This document shows positions 35,561-45,728 of a stretch of DNA of 64,000 nucleotides, piece after piece. The DNA is from Altericroceibacterium indicum. GTDB taxonomy: Bacteria; Pseudomonadota; Alphaproteobacteria; Sphingomonadales; Sphingomonadaceae. The position numbers and the translations under genes were made by a program. Position 1 is the first letter of the stretch, and each line of letters opens with the position of its first letter. The notes beneath the pieces were generated by a model. The model was not told where the DNA came from, searched no databases, and saw only the letters and a program-made list of their open reading frames with translations. The stretch spans positions 620,001-684,000 of the forward strand of contig NZ_WTYQ01000001.1 of the NCBI RefSeq assembly GCF_009828105.1, given 5' to 3'.

Positions 35561-36157
35561 TCAGGCGAGCGAAAAACCCGCGGACTTCAGAAGTGCGCGG
35601 GTTTCAAACAGAGGTAATCCGACCACTCCGGAGTGGCTGCCCTGTATCCAATCAATCAAGCCTTCGGCACTGCCTTGGATCGCATACCCACCGGCTTTGC
35701 CATGCCATTCACCCGATTCGATATAGCAGCGAATTTCTTCGTCGCTCAGCCGTTTGAAACGAACGTGAGTTTCGCTCATTTTCTCGCGGATAGAGCCATC
35801 AGGTGCTTGCAAAGCGACGGATGAATAGACGCGGTGGCGCCGGCCTGAGAGCAATTCGAGGCATTTGCGTGCTGTGGTTTCGCTCTCTGCTTTCGGCAGA
35901 ATACGACGCCCGGCAGCGACGACGGTGTCACCGGTTAATACAAAGGCTTGTTCATCACTGATAGCCTGCGCTTTTTCTATGGCCATCCGGCGTGCGTAGA
36001 CGCGCGGAATTTCATTTGCTTGCGGTGTTTCGTCAATATCGGCAGGTACGACGCGCGCTGGCTCTACACCGAGACGGGCTAAAAGTTCACGCCGTCGCGG
36101 GCTAGCCGAACCTAAAACGAGAACCGGGAGCAAGGGCATCTGCGCTAAGTTCACCAT
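35561..36157 (-). CDS. maf: Maf family nucleotide pyrophosphatase
   Basis: A 198-residue house-cleaning enzyme that hydrolyses non-canonical or UTP/CTP nucleotides, depending on subfamily. The N-terminal LGSASPRRRELLARLG with basic residues for the phosphates, the central catalytic TGDTVV and the later GKAGGYAIQG are diagnostic. It stands between infA and the RNase E/G-like gene. The exact subfamily cannot be decided here. Confidence 0.92.
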   Translation of the reverse strand: MVNLAQMPLLPVLVLGSASPRRRELLARLGVEPARVVPADIDETPQANEIPRVYARRMAIEKAQAISDEQAFVLTGDTVVAAGRRILPKAESETTARKCLELLSGRRHRVYSSVALQAPDGSIREKMSETHVRFKRLSDEEIRCYIESGEWHGKAGGYAIQGSAEGLIDWIQGSHSGVVGLPLFETRALLKSAGFSLA

Positions 36158-36189
36158 TTCATTTGTGTTTGCGGTGATTGGTTAAATCC

Positions 36190-36438
36190 TCAGGAGGATG
36201 GTCCGGGTCCACCACGACCAGGCATAAAGCGGTAAGTGATGCGACCTTTTGTCAGATCGTAGGGCGTGAGTTCGACAAGAACCTCGTCTCCCACCAGCAC
36301 GCGAATGCGATTTTTACGCATTTTGCCAGCTGTGTGGCCGAGAATTTCATGGCCGTTTTCAAGCTCGACCCGGAACATCGCATTGGGAAGCAATTCCACC
36401 ACCCGGCCGCGCATTTCGAGAAGTTCTTCTTTTGCCAT
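36190..36438 (-). CDS. infA: Translation initiation factor IF-1
   Basis: An 82-residue S1-fold factor that binds the ribosomal A site at initiation. It runs from [18 protein letters not shown] to RITYRFMPG, and has about ten extra residues (GRGGPGPSS) over the 72 of E. coli. The ATG at 36438 is chosen because the longer in-frame version adds 36 residues unlike any IF-1. It is the first gene of infA-maf-RNase-like-yacG. Confidence 0.96.
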   Translation of the reverse strand: MAKEELLEMRGRVVELLPNAMFRVELENGHEILGHTAGKMRKNRIRVLVGDEVLVELTPYDLTKGRITYRFMPGRGGPGPSS

Positions 36439-36684
36439 GTATTTCAGTTTCCAGAATGATTTGTCTGCATGGTGGCGCGCCATAGTCCTAAGCGAAGCAA
36501 AAGGGAAGCCTTGGAAGCATTTCATAGAATCGAAAGGACGGTTCATCGAAGGTTCGTGCTCTTGCCACTAGCCGTAATTAAGTGCCGAGCGACATTTTGT
36601 TACAACCTGTGACTTGCTGTTTGGGCGGCTGACGAGGCATTGCCTAAACGGGAAGGGTAGTGTTAGATTTTTAGGGGTATCGCG

Positions 36685-39222
36685 TTGCGACCATCTAATT
36701 GTTCCAGTTCGATCGCACTTGCAGTTGCCTTTCTGGTTTCTGCACCCGCTTATGCACAAGATGTCAGCCAGCCAGAAGGTGCTGTTGACGATGCTGATGA
36801 AATTATCGTTGTGGCGGAAAAGTTGCGTGGTCAGGTTGATGCGCCTCAGCCTCCCATTCTCGTTCTGAACGAGCAGGACATCGCGGCCTATGGTGCAGGC
36901 TCGCTGGCGGAACTCATTGAGGTTCTTGCCCCTCAGACCGGGAGTGGTCGGGGCAGGGGTGGTTCGCCCGCTTTTCTCGTCAATGGGATGCGTATTTCCA
37001 GCTTCCGCGAGATGCGCAGTTACCCGCCTGAAGCCATCAAGACGATCGAGATTCTACCTGAAGAGGTGGCGCAAAAATACGGTTTTTCTGCAGATCAGCG
37101 AGTGATCAATATTATCCTCAAGGATAATTTTACCAGCAAGCAGGTCGAAGTCGGATATGGGCAACCGGGTAAAGGTGGGTATTCCAAGGAGGACGCGGAG
37201 CTAACCTATTTGCACCTTCAAGGGGTAAATCGCTTCAACGTAACGGGCAACCTCACAGGTACCAGCATGTTGACCGAGGCTGAGCGCAACATCTTGCAGA
37301 CCGATAGCTCGCTTTCACCTGTCGCAAATGATCCCAATCCAGCAGCTTACCGGAGTTTGGTTAGTAAAGCGACGGAGGGAGAAGTCACTGCCAACTGGTC
37401 ACGCAAGCTAGCGGAAAACGGTGCGTCACTCAGTTTGAACGGCACTTACGAGCTTTCCGATACGACGAGCTTGCAAGGGCTTAACTCTGTACGGCTGCAA
37501 GATCCTGCAGGGAATTCCGTGCTCCGTACGTTTGGTGCAGCTGATCCCTTGGAGAACACTAGCCGGACATCCACCTACTCTCTTGGCAGCACGTTCAATG
37601 CGCCTTTGGGGAACTGGGATATTTCGGCAACGCTTGATTCGAGCTTTGCCAATTCTCGTACTTTTACCGATCGAGATGCGGATACCGACGGCTTGATATC
37701 GGCTGCCAAAGCCGGAACTTTTGACATCTTTGGTGAGATTCCGGATTTAGGCGATGCGGGGCGAGACACTGCCCGGACGAAAACCTACGCAGCCAGCACT
37801 CTGGTGACCGCTATGGGCAGTCCGCTCACCTTGCCAGCGGGCGATGTCTCGGTGACATTGGATGGAGGTTTTGACTGGAAGCGTATCGAAAGCGCTGACA
37901 CGCGTAATGTCGATCGGGACATTCAACTCACTCGCGGTGATATTTCTGCAGGCGCAAATGTCGGAATTCCCATCGCTAGCCGCCGCGAAGGCGTGCTTGA
38001 TGCGATTGGCGATCTTTATTTCAATTTGTCAGGCGGTGTTGATCGGCTTTCAGACTTTGGAACTTTGGCCAATTGGAGCGCCGGTTTTACTTGGGGGGTT
38101 ACACCCAAACTGACGTTCACCGCTACGCACATTGCGGAGGATACAGCCCCTACATTGGCTCAGCTGGGAAATCCTGAAATCGTTACCAGCAATGTTCAGG
38201 TCTACGATCTCTTGAACGACGAAACTGTGCTTGCGCGGGTAACTTCAGGCGGAAACCCTGACCTCTCCAAGCAGAGCGCACGCGATTGGAAGTTTGGCCT
38301 TCAGTGGGAACTGCCCTTCTTGGAAAGGTCCAACATCAATATCGAATATTTCCGCAATCGCACCAATGATGTAGTGGCGTCTTTCCCCACACTGACGCCA
38401 GCGATTGAAGCAGCTTTCCCTGACCGAGTGACGCGCGACGCTGATGGTATGCTAATCGCGATTGATCAGCGGCCGATTACCTTTGACCAGCAGAAAGAAG
38501 AGCGCATCGATATCGGCATCAATTTGTCTGGATCTTTCGGGAAGGCAGAAACCCCTGCTGATGGACGTTTCCAGGGGCGTCCGGGGCGCGGGGCGCGGGG
38601 AGATAGGCAGGCTGGAAAGCCAGCAGATTCTACTGGTGCTGAAGGCAGTCAGCAGAAAACCCCTGATGAGTCGCAAAACGCTGATGGAGCTGAAAAAACC
38701 AAACAATCTTCTGGTGGTCGTCGGTCTCGTTTTGGTCCTCCCGGCGGTGGGAAGGGGCGTTGGTTCGTAAATCTTACCAATTCAATTGAGTTGAGAAATC
38801 GCGTTTGGATTGCTGAGAGTGGGCCGGTGTTGGACCTTCTTGAAGGTGATGCCCTTAGCAGTAGCGGCAATCCACGATACAGTGCCAAGCTGCGTGGGGG
38901 GATGTTTTACCGTGGCTTTGGACTACGAGCAGACGGGACTTACACCGGAAAATCGCATGTTGATGGCACGAGCTCTAACGTTTTCTTCGATGATTTGATT
39001 ACTTTTGATGTCAGGCTTTTCGTCGATCTTGGTCAGCAGGAAAGTCTGACGAAGAAGCTTCCTTTGCTCAAAAACTCTCGCATTTCGTTCAAGGTCGATA
39101 ATGTGTTCGATGCACGTCAGCGTGTGACTAATAATGAGGGAGAGATCCCATTGCGCTATCAACCTTACCTTATCGACCCAACCGGACGTTTCATTAGTTT
39201 GGAATTGCGCAAACTGTTCTGA
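36685..39222 (+). CDS. TonB-dependent receptor with an Arg/Gly-rich insert
   Basis: An 845-residue outer-membrane protein. The TTG start has AGGGG upstream and gives a signal peptide ending at AYAQ (about residue 25). A plug domain (about 40-150) contains FLVNGMRISSFREMRSYPP and TIEILPEEVAQKYGFSADQ; the remainder is a barrel ending in SLELRKLF. A hydrophilic Arg/Gly/Gln-rich stretch of about 70 residues (about 618-690) interrupts the barrel, probably as an extended loop. Receptors of this lineage occur often in Sphingomonadales. Substrate unknown. Confidence 0.85.
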   Translation: MRPSNCSSSIALAVAFLVSAPAYAQDVSQPEGAVDDADEIIVVAEKLRGQVDAPQPPILVLNEQDIAAYGAGSLAELIEVLAPQTGSGRGRGGSPAFLVNGMRISSFREMRSYPPEAIKTIEILPEEVAQKYGFSADQRVINIILKDNFTSKQVEVGYGQPGKGGYSKEDAELTYLHLQGVNRFNVTGNLTGTSMLTEAERNILQTDSSLSPVANDPNPAAYRSLVSKATEGEVTANWSRKLAENGASLSLNGTYELSDTTSLQGLNSVRLQDPAGNSVLRTFGAADPLENTSRTSTYSLGSTFNAPLGNWDISATLDSSFANSRTFTDRDADTDGLISAAKAGTFDIFGEIPDLGDAGRDTARTKTYAASTLVTAMGSPLTLPAGDVSVTLDGGFDWKRIESADTRNVDRDIQLTRGDISAGANVGIPIASRREGVLDAIGDLYFNLSGGVDRLSDFGTLANWSAGFTWGVTPKLTFTATHIAEDTAPTLAQLGNPEIVTSNVQVYDLLNDETVLARVTSGGNPDLSKQSARDWKFGLQWELPFLERSNINIEYFRNRTNDVVASFPTLTPAIEAAFPDRVTRDADGMLIAIDQRPITFDQQKEERIDIGINLSGSFGKAETPADGRFQGRPGRGARGDRQAGKPADSTGAEGSQQKTPDESQNADGAEKTKQSSGGRRSRFGPPGGGKGRWFVNLTNSIELRNRVWIAESGPVLDLLEGDALSSSGNPRYSAKLRGGMFYRGFGLRADGTYTGKSHVDGTSSNVFFDDLITFDVRLFVDLGQQESLTKKLPLLKNSRISFKVDNVFDARQRVTNNEGEIPLRYQPYLIDPTGRFISLELRKLF

Positions 39223-39256
39223 TTACATCCTAAAGCGCTCTCTTTCGGGGTGACGA

Positions 39257-39287
39257 CATGGCCGGGAGGGCCTATCTCCCGGCCATG
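39257..39287. repeat. Perfect inverted repeat over the uvrC start
   Basis: CATGGCCGGGAG (39257-39268) and CTCCCGGCCATG (39276-39287) are exact inverted repeats with a 7-nt loop. Both arms contain an ATG in the uvrC frame (39258 and 39285). In the mRNA the hairpin would bury both starts. No T run follows. Confidence 0.75.
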
Positions 39288-41234
39288 TCCGAAAAACCTG
39301 CCGAACCACGTAACAGAGACAGCGCTGAACGTTTCCATGAAGAACGTGCCACAGATACCGTGCGCTCTGCTCAACCCGATATAGAGCTGGGTGTGCAGGC
39401 CATTCGTGACACTGTTAAGGTGCTCAAGCCCAAGCCTGGTGTGTATCGAATGCTCGATGCACGCGATGACGTATTATACGTTGGTAAAGCGCGAGCGCTT
39501 AAGAACCGCGTCGCCAATTATACTCAAATCGCCAATCTCACCAATCGCCTGCAGCGGATGGTTTCGCAAACCCGGCGGATGGAGATTATCACCACCAACA
39601 GTGAAGCAGAGGCGTTGCTGCTTGAAGCGCAGCTTATCAAGCGCTTTCGTCCACCATATAATGTGTTGCTGCGTGACGATAAGAGCTTTCCATTTATCCT
39701 GTTGCGCTCAGACCATGAGTTCCCACGGATAATGAAACATCGCGGGGCACGCAAAGCGAAGGGTAATTACTACGGCCCCTTTGCTAGTGCCGGCAGTGTC
39801 AACACCACAATCAATGCGCTGCAAAAGCTGTTTTTGCTGCGCAGTTGCACCGATAGCTTCTTTTCCCGGCGTGATCGGCCATGCCTCTTGTATCAAATAA
39901 AGCGATGCAGCGCGCCTTGTGTCGAACGGATCGACAGTGCTGGCTATGATGAGTTGGTACAGCAGGCGAAGGATTTCCTTGGTGGAAAAAGCCTCAACGT
40001 GCAGCGCAAGATCGAAGAGCAGATGCAGGAGGCGGCTGAGGCACTGGACTTCGAACGCGCTGCGATGCTGCGTGACCGGTTGCGAGCGGCAACCTTCATT
40101 CAAGGCAGTCAGGCGGTTAATGCTGAGGGTGTCGGTAATGCGGATGTATTTGCGCTGGCCAGTAAGGGAGGGCAGGTTGCAGTGCAGGGCTTCTTTATCC
40201 GTGGCGGACAGAATTGGGGCCACCGAGCATTCTTTCCTCGTCACACGCAGGACGTCAGTGAAGAAGAGGTATTGGCAGGAGTACTCGCGCAATTTTACGA
40301 GGAAGTCCCACCGCCACGAACCATTCTACTGGATCGTGAATTGCCTGATGCCCGGATATTGGAAGAAGCGTTAGGGGCTGGTGAAGGGCATCGTGTGGAA
40401 TTATCCGTCCCGCAGCGTGGAGATCGCCGCAGGTTGATGGAGCAGGCCCAGCGCAATGCAGTGGAAGCGTTGGACAGGCGATTGGCGGAAAGCGGCACTC
40501 AGGCACGGATCATGCGTGAACTGACCGAATTTCTCGAGCTTTCAGAAAGCCCTGAGCGCATCGAGATTTACGATAACAGCCATATTCAAGGGACAAATTC
40601 AGTCGGCGGAATGGTCGTTGCTGGGCAGCAAGGTTTCCTGAAAAACCAATATCGCAAGTTCAACATCAAAAGCGCTCAAACCAATGATGATTTCGGCATG
40701 ATGCGCGAAGTGATGCATCGGCGCTTCTCCCGCGCCATGAAAGACGATCCTGACCGGGATCGGACCGATCATGGCGTGTCGATCTGGCCGGATCTGGTAC
40801 TTATTGATGGTGGAAAAGGTCAGATGAGCAGCGTTAAAGATGCGTTGGAAGAGTTGGGTATAGAAGATGTTCCGTTGATTGGCGTCTCCAAAGGGCCGGA
40901 TCGCAATGCGGGGCGCGAAGTTTTTCATTTCCCGGATGGCCGTGAAAAGACCTTGCCGTTGAATTCTCCGGTGTTGTTCTATTTACAACGCCTTCGCGAT
41001 GAAGCGCATCGTTATGCCATTGGGGCGCATCGCGCCAAGCGTAGCCGGGCGATAAGCGCATCTCCACTGGATGAAATTCCCGGCATCGGTCCTTCACGTA
41101 AACGCGCATTGCTGCTGCATTTTGGCACAGCAGGTAAAGTGCGTGCAGCCAGCCTTGATGATTTGAAGCGAACACCTGGCATTAGTGTCGCTGTGGCTCA
41201 ACAGATTTACGACTTTTATCACACTGGTGGCTAG
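39258..41234 (+). CDS. uvrC: UvrABC excinuclease subunit C
   Basis: A 658-residue DNA repair nuclease that cuts on both sides of a lesion. Domains in order: GIY-YIG (KPGVYRMLDARDDVLYVGKA at about 55), a Cys-containing linker, the UVR UvrB-binding motif (about 250-285), the RNase H-like nuclease with DNSHIQGTNSVGG and VLIDGGKGQ, and two helix-hairpin-helix motifs at the end. The start is ambiguous: ATG 39258 has GGGGTG upstream, while ATG 39285 lies nine codons on; both are in the inverted repeat described separately. It is convergent with tesB. Confidence 0.95.
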   Translation: MAGRAYLPAMSEKPAEPRNRDSAERFHEERATDTVRSAQPDIELGVQAIRDTVKVLKPKPGVYRMLDARDDVLYVGKARALKNRVANYTQIANLTNRLQRMVSQTRRMEIITTNSEAEALLLEAQLIKRFRPPYNVLLRDDKSFPFILLRSDHEFPRIMKHRGARKAKGNYYGPFASAGSVNTTINALQKLFLLRSCTDSFFSRRDRPCLLYQIKRCSAPCVERIDSAGYDELVQQAKDFLGGKSLNVQRKIEEQMQEAAEALDFERAAMLRDRLRAATFIQGSQAVNAEGVGNADVFALASKGGQVAVQGFFIRGGQNWGHRAFFPRHTQDVSEEEVLAGVLAQFYEEVPPPRTILLDRELPDARILEEALGAGEGHRVELSVPQRGDRRRLMEQAQRNAVEALDRRLAESGTQARIMRELTEFLELSESPERIEIYDNSHIQGTNSVGGMVVAGQQGFLKNQYRKFNIKSAQTNDDFGMMREVMHRRFSRAMKDDPDRDRTDHGVSIWPDLVLIDGGKGQMSSVKDALEELGIEDVPLIGVSKGPDRNAGREVFHFPDGREKTLPLNSPVLFYLQRLRDEAHRYAIGAHRAKRSRAISASPLDEIPGIGPSRKRALLLHFGTAGKVRAASLDDLKRTPGISVAVAQQIYDFYHTGG

Positions 41235-41247
41235 GGCGATGACGTGA

Positions 41248-42171
41248 TTAGCCGCGTATGTTGCAGGCTGGTGTACGGGAAGGGCGGATCATACCTTCCT
41301 GCGCTACGCTGGCTACCAGCCGGCCGTCCTGAGAAAAAATCTGCCCTCGGTTGAAACCTCGTGACAGGCCGCTCCAAGGGCTTTCTGTTACATATAGAAG
41401 CCAGTCATCCGCTCTGAAATTGTCATGAAACCAGATTGCGTGATCAAGGCTGGCAGCTTTCACTTCGCCCTTGTGGTAGCTCAAGCCATGGGGCTGAAGG
41501 CTGGTTGAGAGCAGGTTGAAGTCACTCGCATAGGCCAGCACGCCGCGGTGGATTGATTGCGTGTCTGGAAGCTCAGCAACGGTGCGGAACCATACGTGTG
41601 ACACAGGTGGACGTTTCTGCGGATCGAGCCAATCTCTTGGCTCTACCGATCTAAAATCAATTGGGCGAGGGCGCAGGAGTATTTCTCGCATCGGCCCAGT
41701 AACTTTTTGAGCCAGTTCAGTTCGAATTACAGCATCAGACCGCAATTCTTCAGGTGTCGGCACATTCGGCATCTGGGGCAACTGATGCTCAACGCCTTCC
41801 TGCGGGCATTGGAAGGAAATGGTCAAATTGAGAATGGGCTGGCCCTGCTGGCTTGCCACAACTCTGCGATTTGAAAAGCTTCGACCGTCAAAATCGCGCT
41901 TTACGCGAAATTCTACATCGTGGTCAGCGCTTCCACCACGCAAGAAATAGGCGTGAAGTGAATGTGTATGGCGGTCATCAGGAACCGTTCGACGCGCCGC
42001 ACCCAATGCCTGAGCAATTACCTGACCGCCAAATAGTCGGCCTGTTCCACCTTTACGGTGGCGGCCAATATATCGGTCCCCCCCCCGCGGCTCCAGATCG
42101 AGCAGCAAAACCAGCTCCGCGACGAGCTGTTCGGGTATCGGGCTGGCATTTGGCGTTTGGTTCATTGCCAT
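41248..42171 (-). CDS. tesB: Acyl-CoA thioesterase II
   Basis: A 307-residue double hot-dog thioesterase hydrolysing medium- and long-chain acyl-CoA. Blocks include GRLFGGQVIAQALGAA, HSLHAYFLRGG, SFSNRRVVASQQG and, in the second half, YASDFNLLSTSLQPHG with the catalytic Asp and SLDHAIWFHDNF. Length and order equal E. coli TesB. A 17-bp imperfect inverted repeat stands upstream in the gap to the pyrophosphatase gene. Confidence 0.95.
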   Translation of the reverse strand: MAMNQTPNASPIPEQLVAELVLLLDLEPRGGDRYIGRHRKGGTGRLFGGQVIAQALGAARRTVPDDRHTHSLHAYFLRGGSADHDVEFRVKRDFDGRSFSNRRVVASQQGQPILNLTISFQCPQEGVEHQLPQMPNVPTPEELRSDAVIRTELAQKVTGPMREILLRPRPIDFRSVEPRDWLDPQKRPPVSHVWFRTVAELPDTQSIHRGVLAYASDFNLLSTSLQPHGLSYHKGEVKAASLDHAIWFHDNFRADDWLLYVTESPWSGLSRGFNRGQIFSQDGRLVASVAQEGMIRPSRTPACNIRG

Positions 42172-42239
42172 GTCATTGAAACCCTGCCGTCACTTCGTCA
42201 ATGGACTGGATGCATTTAGCTAAATCTAGTGTGCAGAGA

Positions 42240-42279
42240 GCCACACTCAATATTGCGCTGCAGCAATACTGAGTGTGGC
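42240..42279. repeat. 17-bp inverted repeat between tesB and hppA
   Basis: 42240-42256 is complementary to 42263-42279 with one mismatch and a 6-nt loop. It lies 69 bp before the tesB start and 97 bp beyond the hppA stop. No T run is present on either strand, so it is not a standard terminator; it could be an unusual terminator, an operator or an mRNA end element. Confidence 0.65.
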
Positions 42280-42375
42280 CTCAAAGTGCTTCAGTCTTCA
42301 ATTGCACTATTATGAACTATAAGGCGGCAATTGCAGATAAACTTTTGAGCCCACTAAAATGGCTGCAAGGCTCTT

Positions 42376-44466
42376 TTACATGGCCAAAGCTGATAACAGC
42401 AGCAGTGCGACAATGTTGGTGATCTTGATCATCGGGTTAACGGCTGGACCTGCGGTATCCTTGTAAGGATCCCCGACGGTGTCACCGGTCACGGCTGCTT
42501 TATGAGCTTCAGACCCTTTGCCGCCGTGATGGCCATCTTCGATATATTTTTTGGCATTATCCCACGCGCCACCGCCAGACGTCATGGAAAGGGCCACGAA
42601 CAGACCGCTGATAATGACCCCCAACAATAGGGCCCCAAGTGCAGCAAAGCCGTTTTGTTGACCAGCGACGAAGGTAATCGCAAAGTAGACTATGACTGGG
42701 GCAAAGACAGGAAGCAGCGATGGGACGACCATCTCTTTGATCGCAGCCTTGGTCACCATATCCACGGTGCGAGCATAATTGGGTTTGGAAGTGCCGAGCA
42801 TAATACCGCTATCATTCGCAAACTGTTCGCGGACATCTTTCACGACATCACCGGCAGCCCGGCCCACTGCGGTCATTCCCATTGATCCAAAGAGATATGG
42901 CAGCAAGGCTCCGATGAGTAGCCCTACGATGACATATGGGTTTTCCAGGCTAAAATTGACGTCGACGCCTGGAAAGAACTCCGTGAGGTCAGTGGTATAA
43001 GCGGCAAAGAGCACCAATGCCGCCAGGCCAGCAGAAGCAATTGCGTAGCCTTTGGTGACAGCCTTTGTGGTATTGCCGACAGCATCCAGCGCGTCAGTTC
43101 TTGCTCGGACAGTATCATCCAGCCCGGCCATCTCTGCAATGCCGCCGGCGTTATCTGTCACCGGGCCATAAGCATCAAGCGCAACAACCATGCCAGCAAG
43201 CGCGAGCATCGCAGTCGCAGCATATGCAATGCCGATGAGCCCGGCCAGTTGATAGGAACCTATGATCCCAGCGATAATCACCAGCGTTGGCAGTGCCGTT
43301 GCCTCCATACTGATAGCCAAGCCTTGGATGACATTGGTGCCATGCCCTGTTTCTGAAGCTTTAGCGATGGAGCGAACCGGGCGATATTGTGTGCCGGTGT
43401 AATACTCCGTGATCCAGATAATCAGGCCGGTGATAACCAGCCCAATCAGAGTGCATAAGAACAGGTCCCATCCTGTAAAGCTGATGGACTGGCCGATGGA
43501 AGCACTCATGTCGCCAAGCGCATACTGAAATACCACGAGTATTGCGGGGATCGACAAAATAGCTGTGACTAAAAAGCCTTTATACATGGCGCCCATGATA
43601 GATTGGCTTGAGCCAAGGCGGACAAAGAATGTGCCGATAATGGAGGTAATAATGCACACGCCGCCAATCAACAGTGGTAGACTCATCATGGGAACAAGCG
43701 CATCACCAAGACCCGTCATTAGTAATGCTGTCAGCACCATGGTTGCGCCAACTGTCACCAAATAGGTCTCGAACAGATCAGCGGCCATACCAGCGCAATC
43801 ACCGACGTTATCGCCCACATTGTCCGCAATGACAGCAGGGTTCCGTGGGTCATCCTCAGGAATACCTGCTTCAACCTTGCCGACCAGATCAGCCCCAACA
43901 TCTGCAGCTTTGGTGAATATTCCACCGCCCAGACGAGCAAAGATCGAAATCAACGATGCCCCGAATGCGAGGGCGACCAAGGCTTCAACGACAGCTCGGC
44001 TATTGGCAGCCAGCGCCATGGGAACGGTCAGCACGTAAAAAGAGCCGGCAATTGCAATAAGCGCGAGTCCTGCCACCAACATTCCGGTAACGGCCCCGGA
44101 TTGGAAGGCGAGCGTGAGTCCCTCTTGCAGCCCGCTGCGCGCAGCTGCGGCTGTGCGTACATTGGCGCGAACAGAAATGTTCATTCCGATGAAGCCTGCC
44201 GCACCCGAAAGCACTGCACCTATTACAAAACCGATTGCTGAAATCCATCCAAGGAAAATGGCTAGAACCATTGCCGTGACAACGCCAACAATCGCAATCG
44301 TCAAATATTGACGCAGCAAATAGGCTTGGGCACCTTCCTGAATTGCTGAGGCTATGCGTTGCATCTCCTCATTGCCAGGATCGGAACTCAGAACTTTGCG
44401 GCTAATGAATATACCGTAGATGATGGCCGGAAGACCCAGTAAAACGGCTATAATAGAAAGATTCAC
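42376..44466 (-). CDS. hppA: K+-insensitive proton-translocating pyrophosphatase
   Basis: A 696-residue membrane pump with about 16 helices that couples PPi hydrolysis to proton export. The substrate motif [20 protein letters not shown] and the [19 protein letters not shown] segment bind Mg-PPi. The motif [17 protein letters not shown] has Lys and Thr at the places where K+-dependent enzymes have Ala, which marks the K+-independent type. The GTG start has GAGGGG upstream. It stands alone between tesB and the desaturase gene. Confidence 0.95.
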   Translation of the reverse strand: MNLSIIAVLLGLPAIIYGIFISRKVLSSDPGNEEMQRIASAIQEGAQAYLLRQYLTIAIVGVVTAMVLAIFLGWISAIGFVIGAVLSGAAGFIGMNISVRANVRTAAAARSGLQEGLTLAFQSGAVTGMLVAGLALIAIAGSFYVLTVPMALAANSRAVVEALVALAFGASLISIFARLGGGIFTKAADVGADLVGKVEAGIPEDDPRNPAVIADNVGDNVGDCAGMAADLFETYLVTVGATMVLTALLMTGLGDALVPMMSLPLLIGGVCIITSIIGTFFVRLGSSQSIMGAMYKGFLVTAILSIPAILVVFQYALGDMSASIGQSISFTGWDLFLCTLIGLVITGLIIWITEYYTGTQYRPVRSIAKASETGHGTNVIQGLAISMEATALPTLVIIAGIIGSYQLAGLIGIAYAATAMLALAGMVVALDAYGPVTDNAGGIAEMAGLDDTVRARTDALDAVGNTTKAVTKGYAIASAGLAALVLFAAYTTDLTEFFPGVDVNFSLENPYVIVGLLIGALLPYLFGSMGMTAVGRAAGDVVKDVREQFANDSGIMLGTSKPNYARTVDMVTKAAIKEMVVPSLLPVFAPVIVYFAITFVAGQQNGFAALGALLLGVIISGLFVALSMTSGGGAWDNAKKYIEDGHHGGKGSEAHKAAVTGDTVGDPYKDTAGPAVNPMIKITNIVALLLLSALAM

Positions 44467-44714
44467 GTAAACCCCTCCCCCTGCTGATCACTGCCTTTTG
44501 GCACGTTGATTAAAAGAGCACTGACTGCGCTTCGCAAATTAGTAGCTCATAATTGTAACGTTAGGTCTGCAATTTTTAGTACGCAAGGAAAAGACGATAA
44601 GTCTGAGGAAGGCACATCAATCGATACCAGTTGCTCAATTTTGTTTACCCGCTTGTCTACTCAATGGAAAAGATGGTATATAAATGGTTAACAAATTAGT
44701 AGGGGGCGTTTTAA

Positions 44715-45704
44715 ATGGCGGACGGTCCGTTTAATCATTCTGATGACCAGCCTATGGTAAAGGACAAAGATTCCGCGTTTTTTAACGTAGAGACTGATGC
44801 TGATCATGCACTGCCGCTCCATTCTGGCGATAGTCTGGACCGTCATACCCGTCGAAACCTCCGTAAAGAAGAAATAGAAATTGCACGGCAATTCCATAGC
44901 GGCCGCATGTGGCCCTATGTCGTTGCAGCATGGGGATGCTTTGCAGTTTGGTTGTCGTTTTTTCCTCTCGCAATTATGGGCTGGTTAAACCTGCCGCTTG
45001 CTTTTGTTTTGTCCTGCATTTTCGCGACCGGCGGGTATGTGACCAGCCATGAAGCCATGCATTCCAATATTGCCCGTGAGGGGACGAAATATCGCTGGGT
45101 CAATGAATGGGTGGGGAAGGTTTCGACAATTCCGATTGTCTTTCCATTCTCAATGGCCCGTCTGATGCATCTGGAGCACCATTACCATTGCAATGATCCG
45201 GTCAAAGATCCGGATTATACGGATGAAGCGTCCAACATGTTCGCTGCATGGTACAAGACCTGGTATAACCGCCAGCCCGGTGTTGATGGGTCGATCCATC
45301 ACTACAAACGTATCCTCGCCGGTATGGGAACGCCTGCTGCGGAAAAAGCCCTTAAAGATACGATGAAACTCCAGTTGATATTCATGACTGTTTTGTTTGC
45401 AATGGCGTGGAGCGGATATGCGATCGAAGCAGCCCTGATCTGGTGGTTACCCCGCCATATCGGCCTTTCTTACATCCGGTTTTACCTCAGTTGGGCTCCG
45501 CATCACCCCCGTGAAGGAAAAACCAATCGGTACGAAACAACGCGGATTTTCAAGAGTCGCCTCGGCCATGTGATGTCAATGTGCATGGAAACGCATCTCA
45601 TCCATCACCTCTATCCGGGAATTCCTAATCACCGGACAAAGGAGGCGTATTTCGCGCTGAAACCTATACTCGAAAAGCGCGGTGTTGATACTTCAGCGCT
45701 CTAG
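44715..45704 (+). CDS. Membrane fatty acid desaturase / carotenoid hydroxylase-type di-iron enzyme
   Basis: A 329-residue integral-membrane di-iron oxygenase. The three His boxes are HEAMH (112-116), HLEHHYH (152-158) and ETHLIHH (292-298), with helices around 68-108 and 215-250. Such proteins desaturate fatty acids or hydroxylate or ketolate carotenoids. Spacing does not let me choose; the absence of carotenoid genes nearby neither supports nor excludes a carotenoid role. A small membrane protein follows 24 bp downstream and may be a partner. Confidence 0.82.
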   Translation: MADGPFNHSDDQPMVKDKDSAFFNVETDADHALPLHSGDSLDRHTRRNLRKEEIEIARQFHSGRMWPYVVAAWGCFAVWLSFFPLAIMGWLNLPLAFVLSCIFATGGYVTSHEAMHSNIAREGTKYRWVNEWVGKVSTIPIVFPFSMARLMHLEHHYHCNDPVKDPDYTDEASNMFAAWYKTWYNRQPGVDGSIHHYKRILAGMGTPAAEKALKDTMKLQLIFMTVLFAMAWSGYAIEAALIWWLPRHIGLSYIRFYLSWAPHHPREGKTNRYETTRIFKSRLGHVMSMCMETHLIHHLYPGIPNHRTKEAYFALKPILEKRGVDTSAL

Positions 45705-45728
45705 GCAGAGGAAAGAGAGTAACAACTC

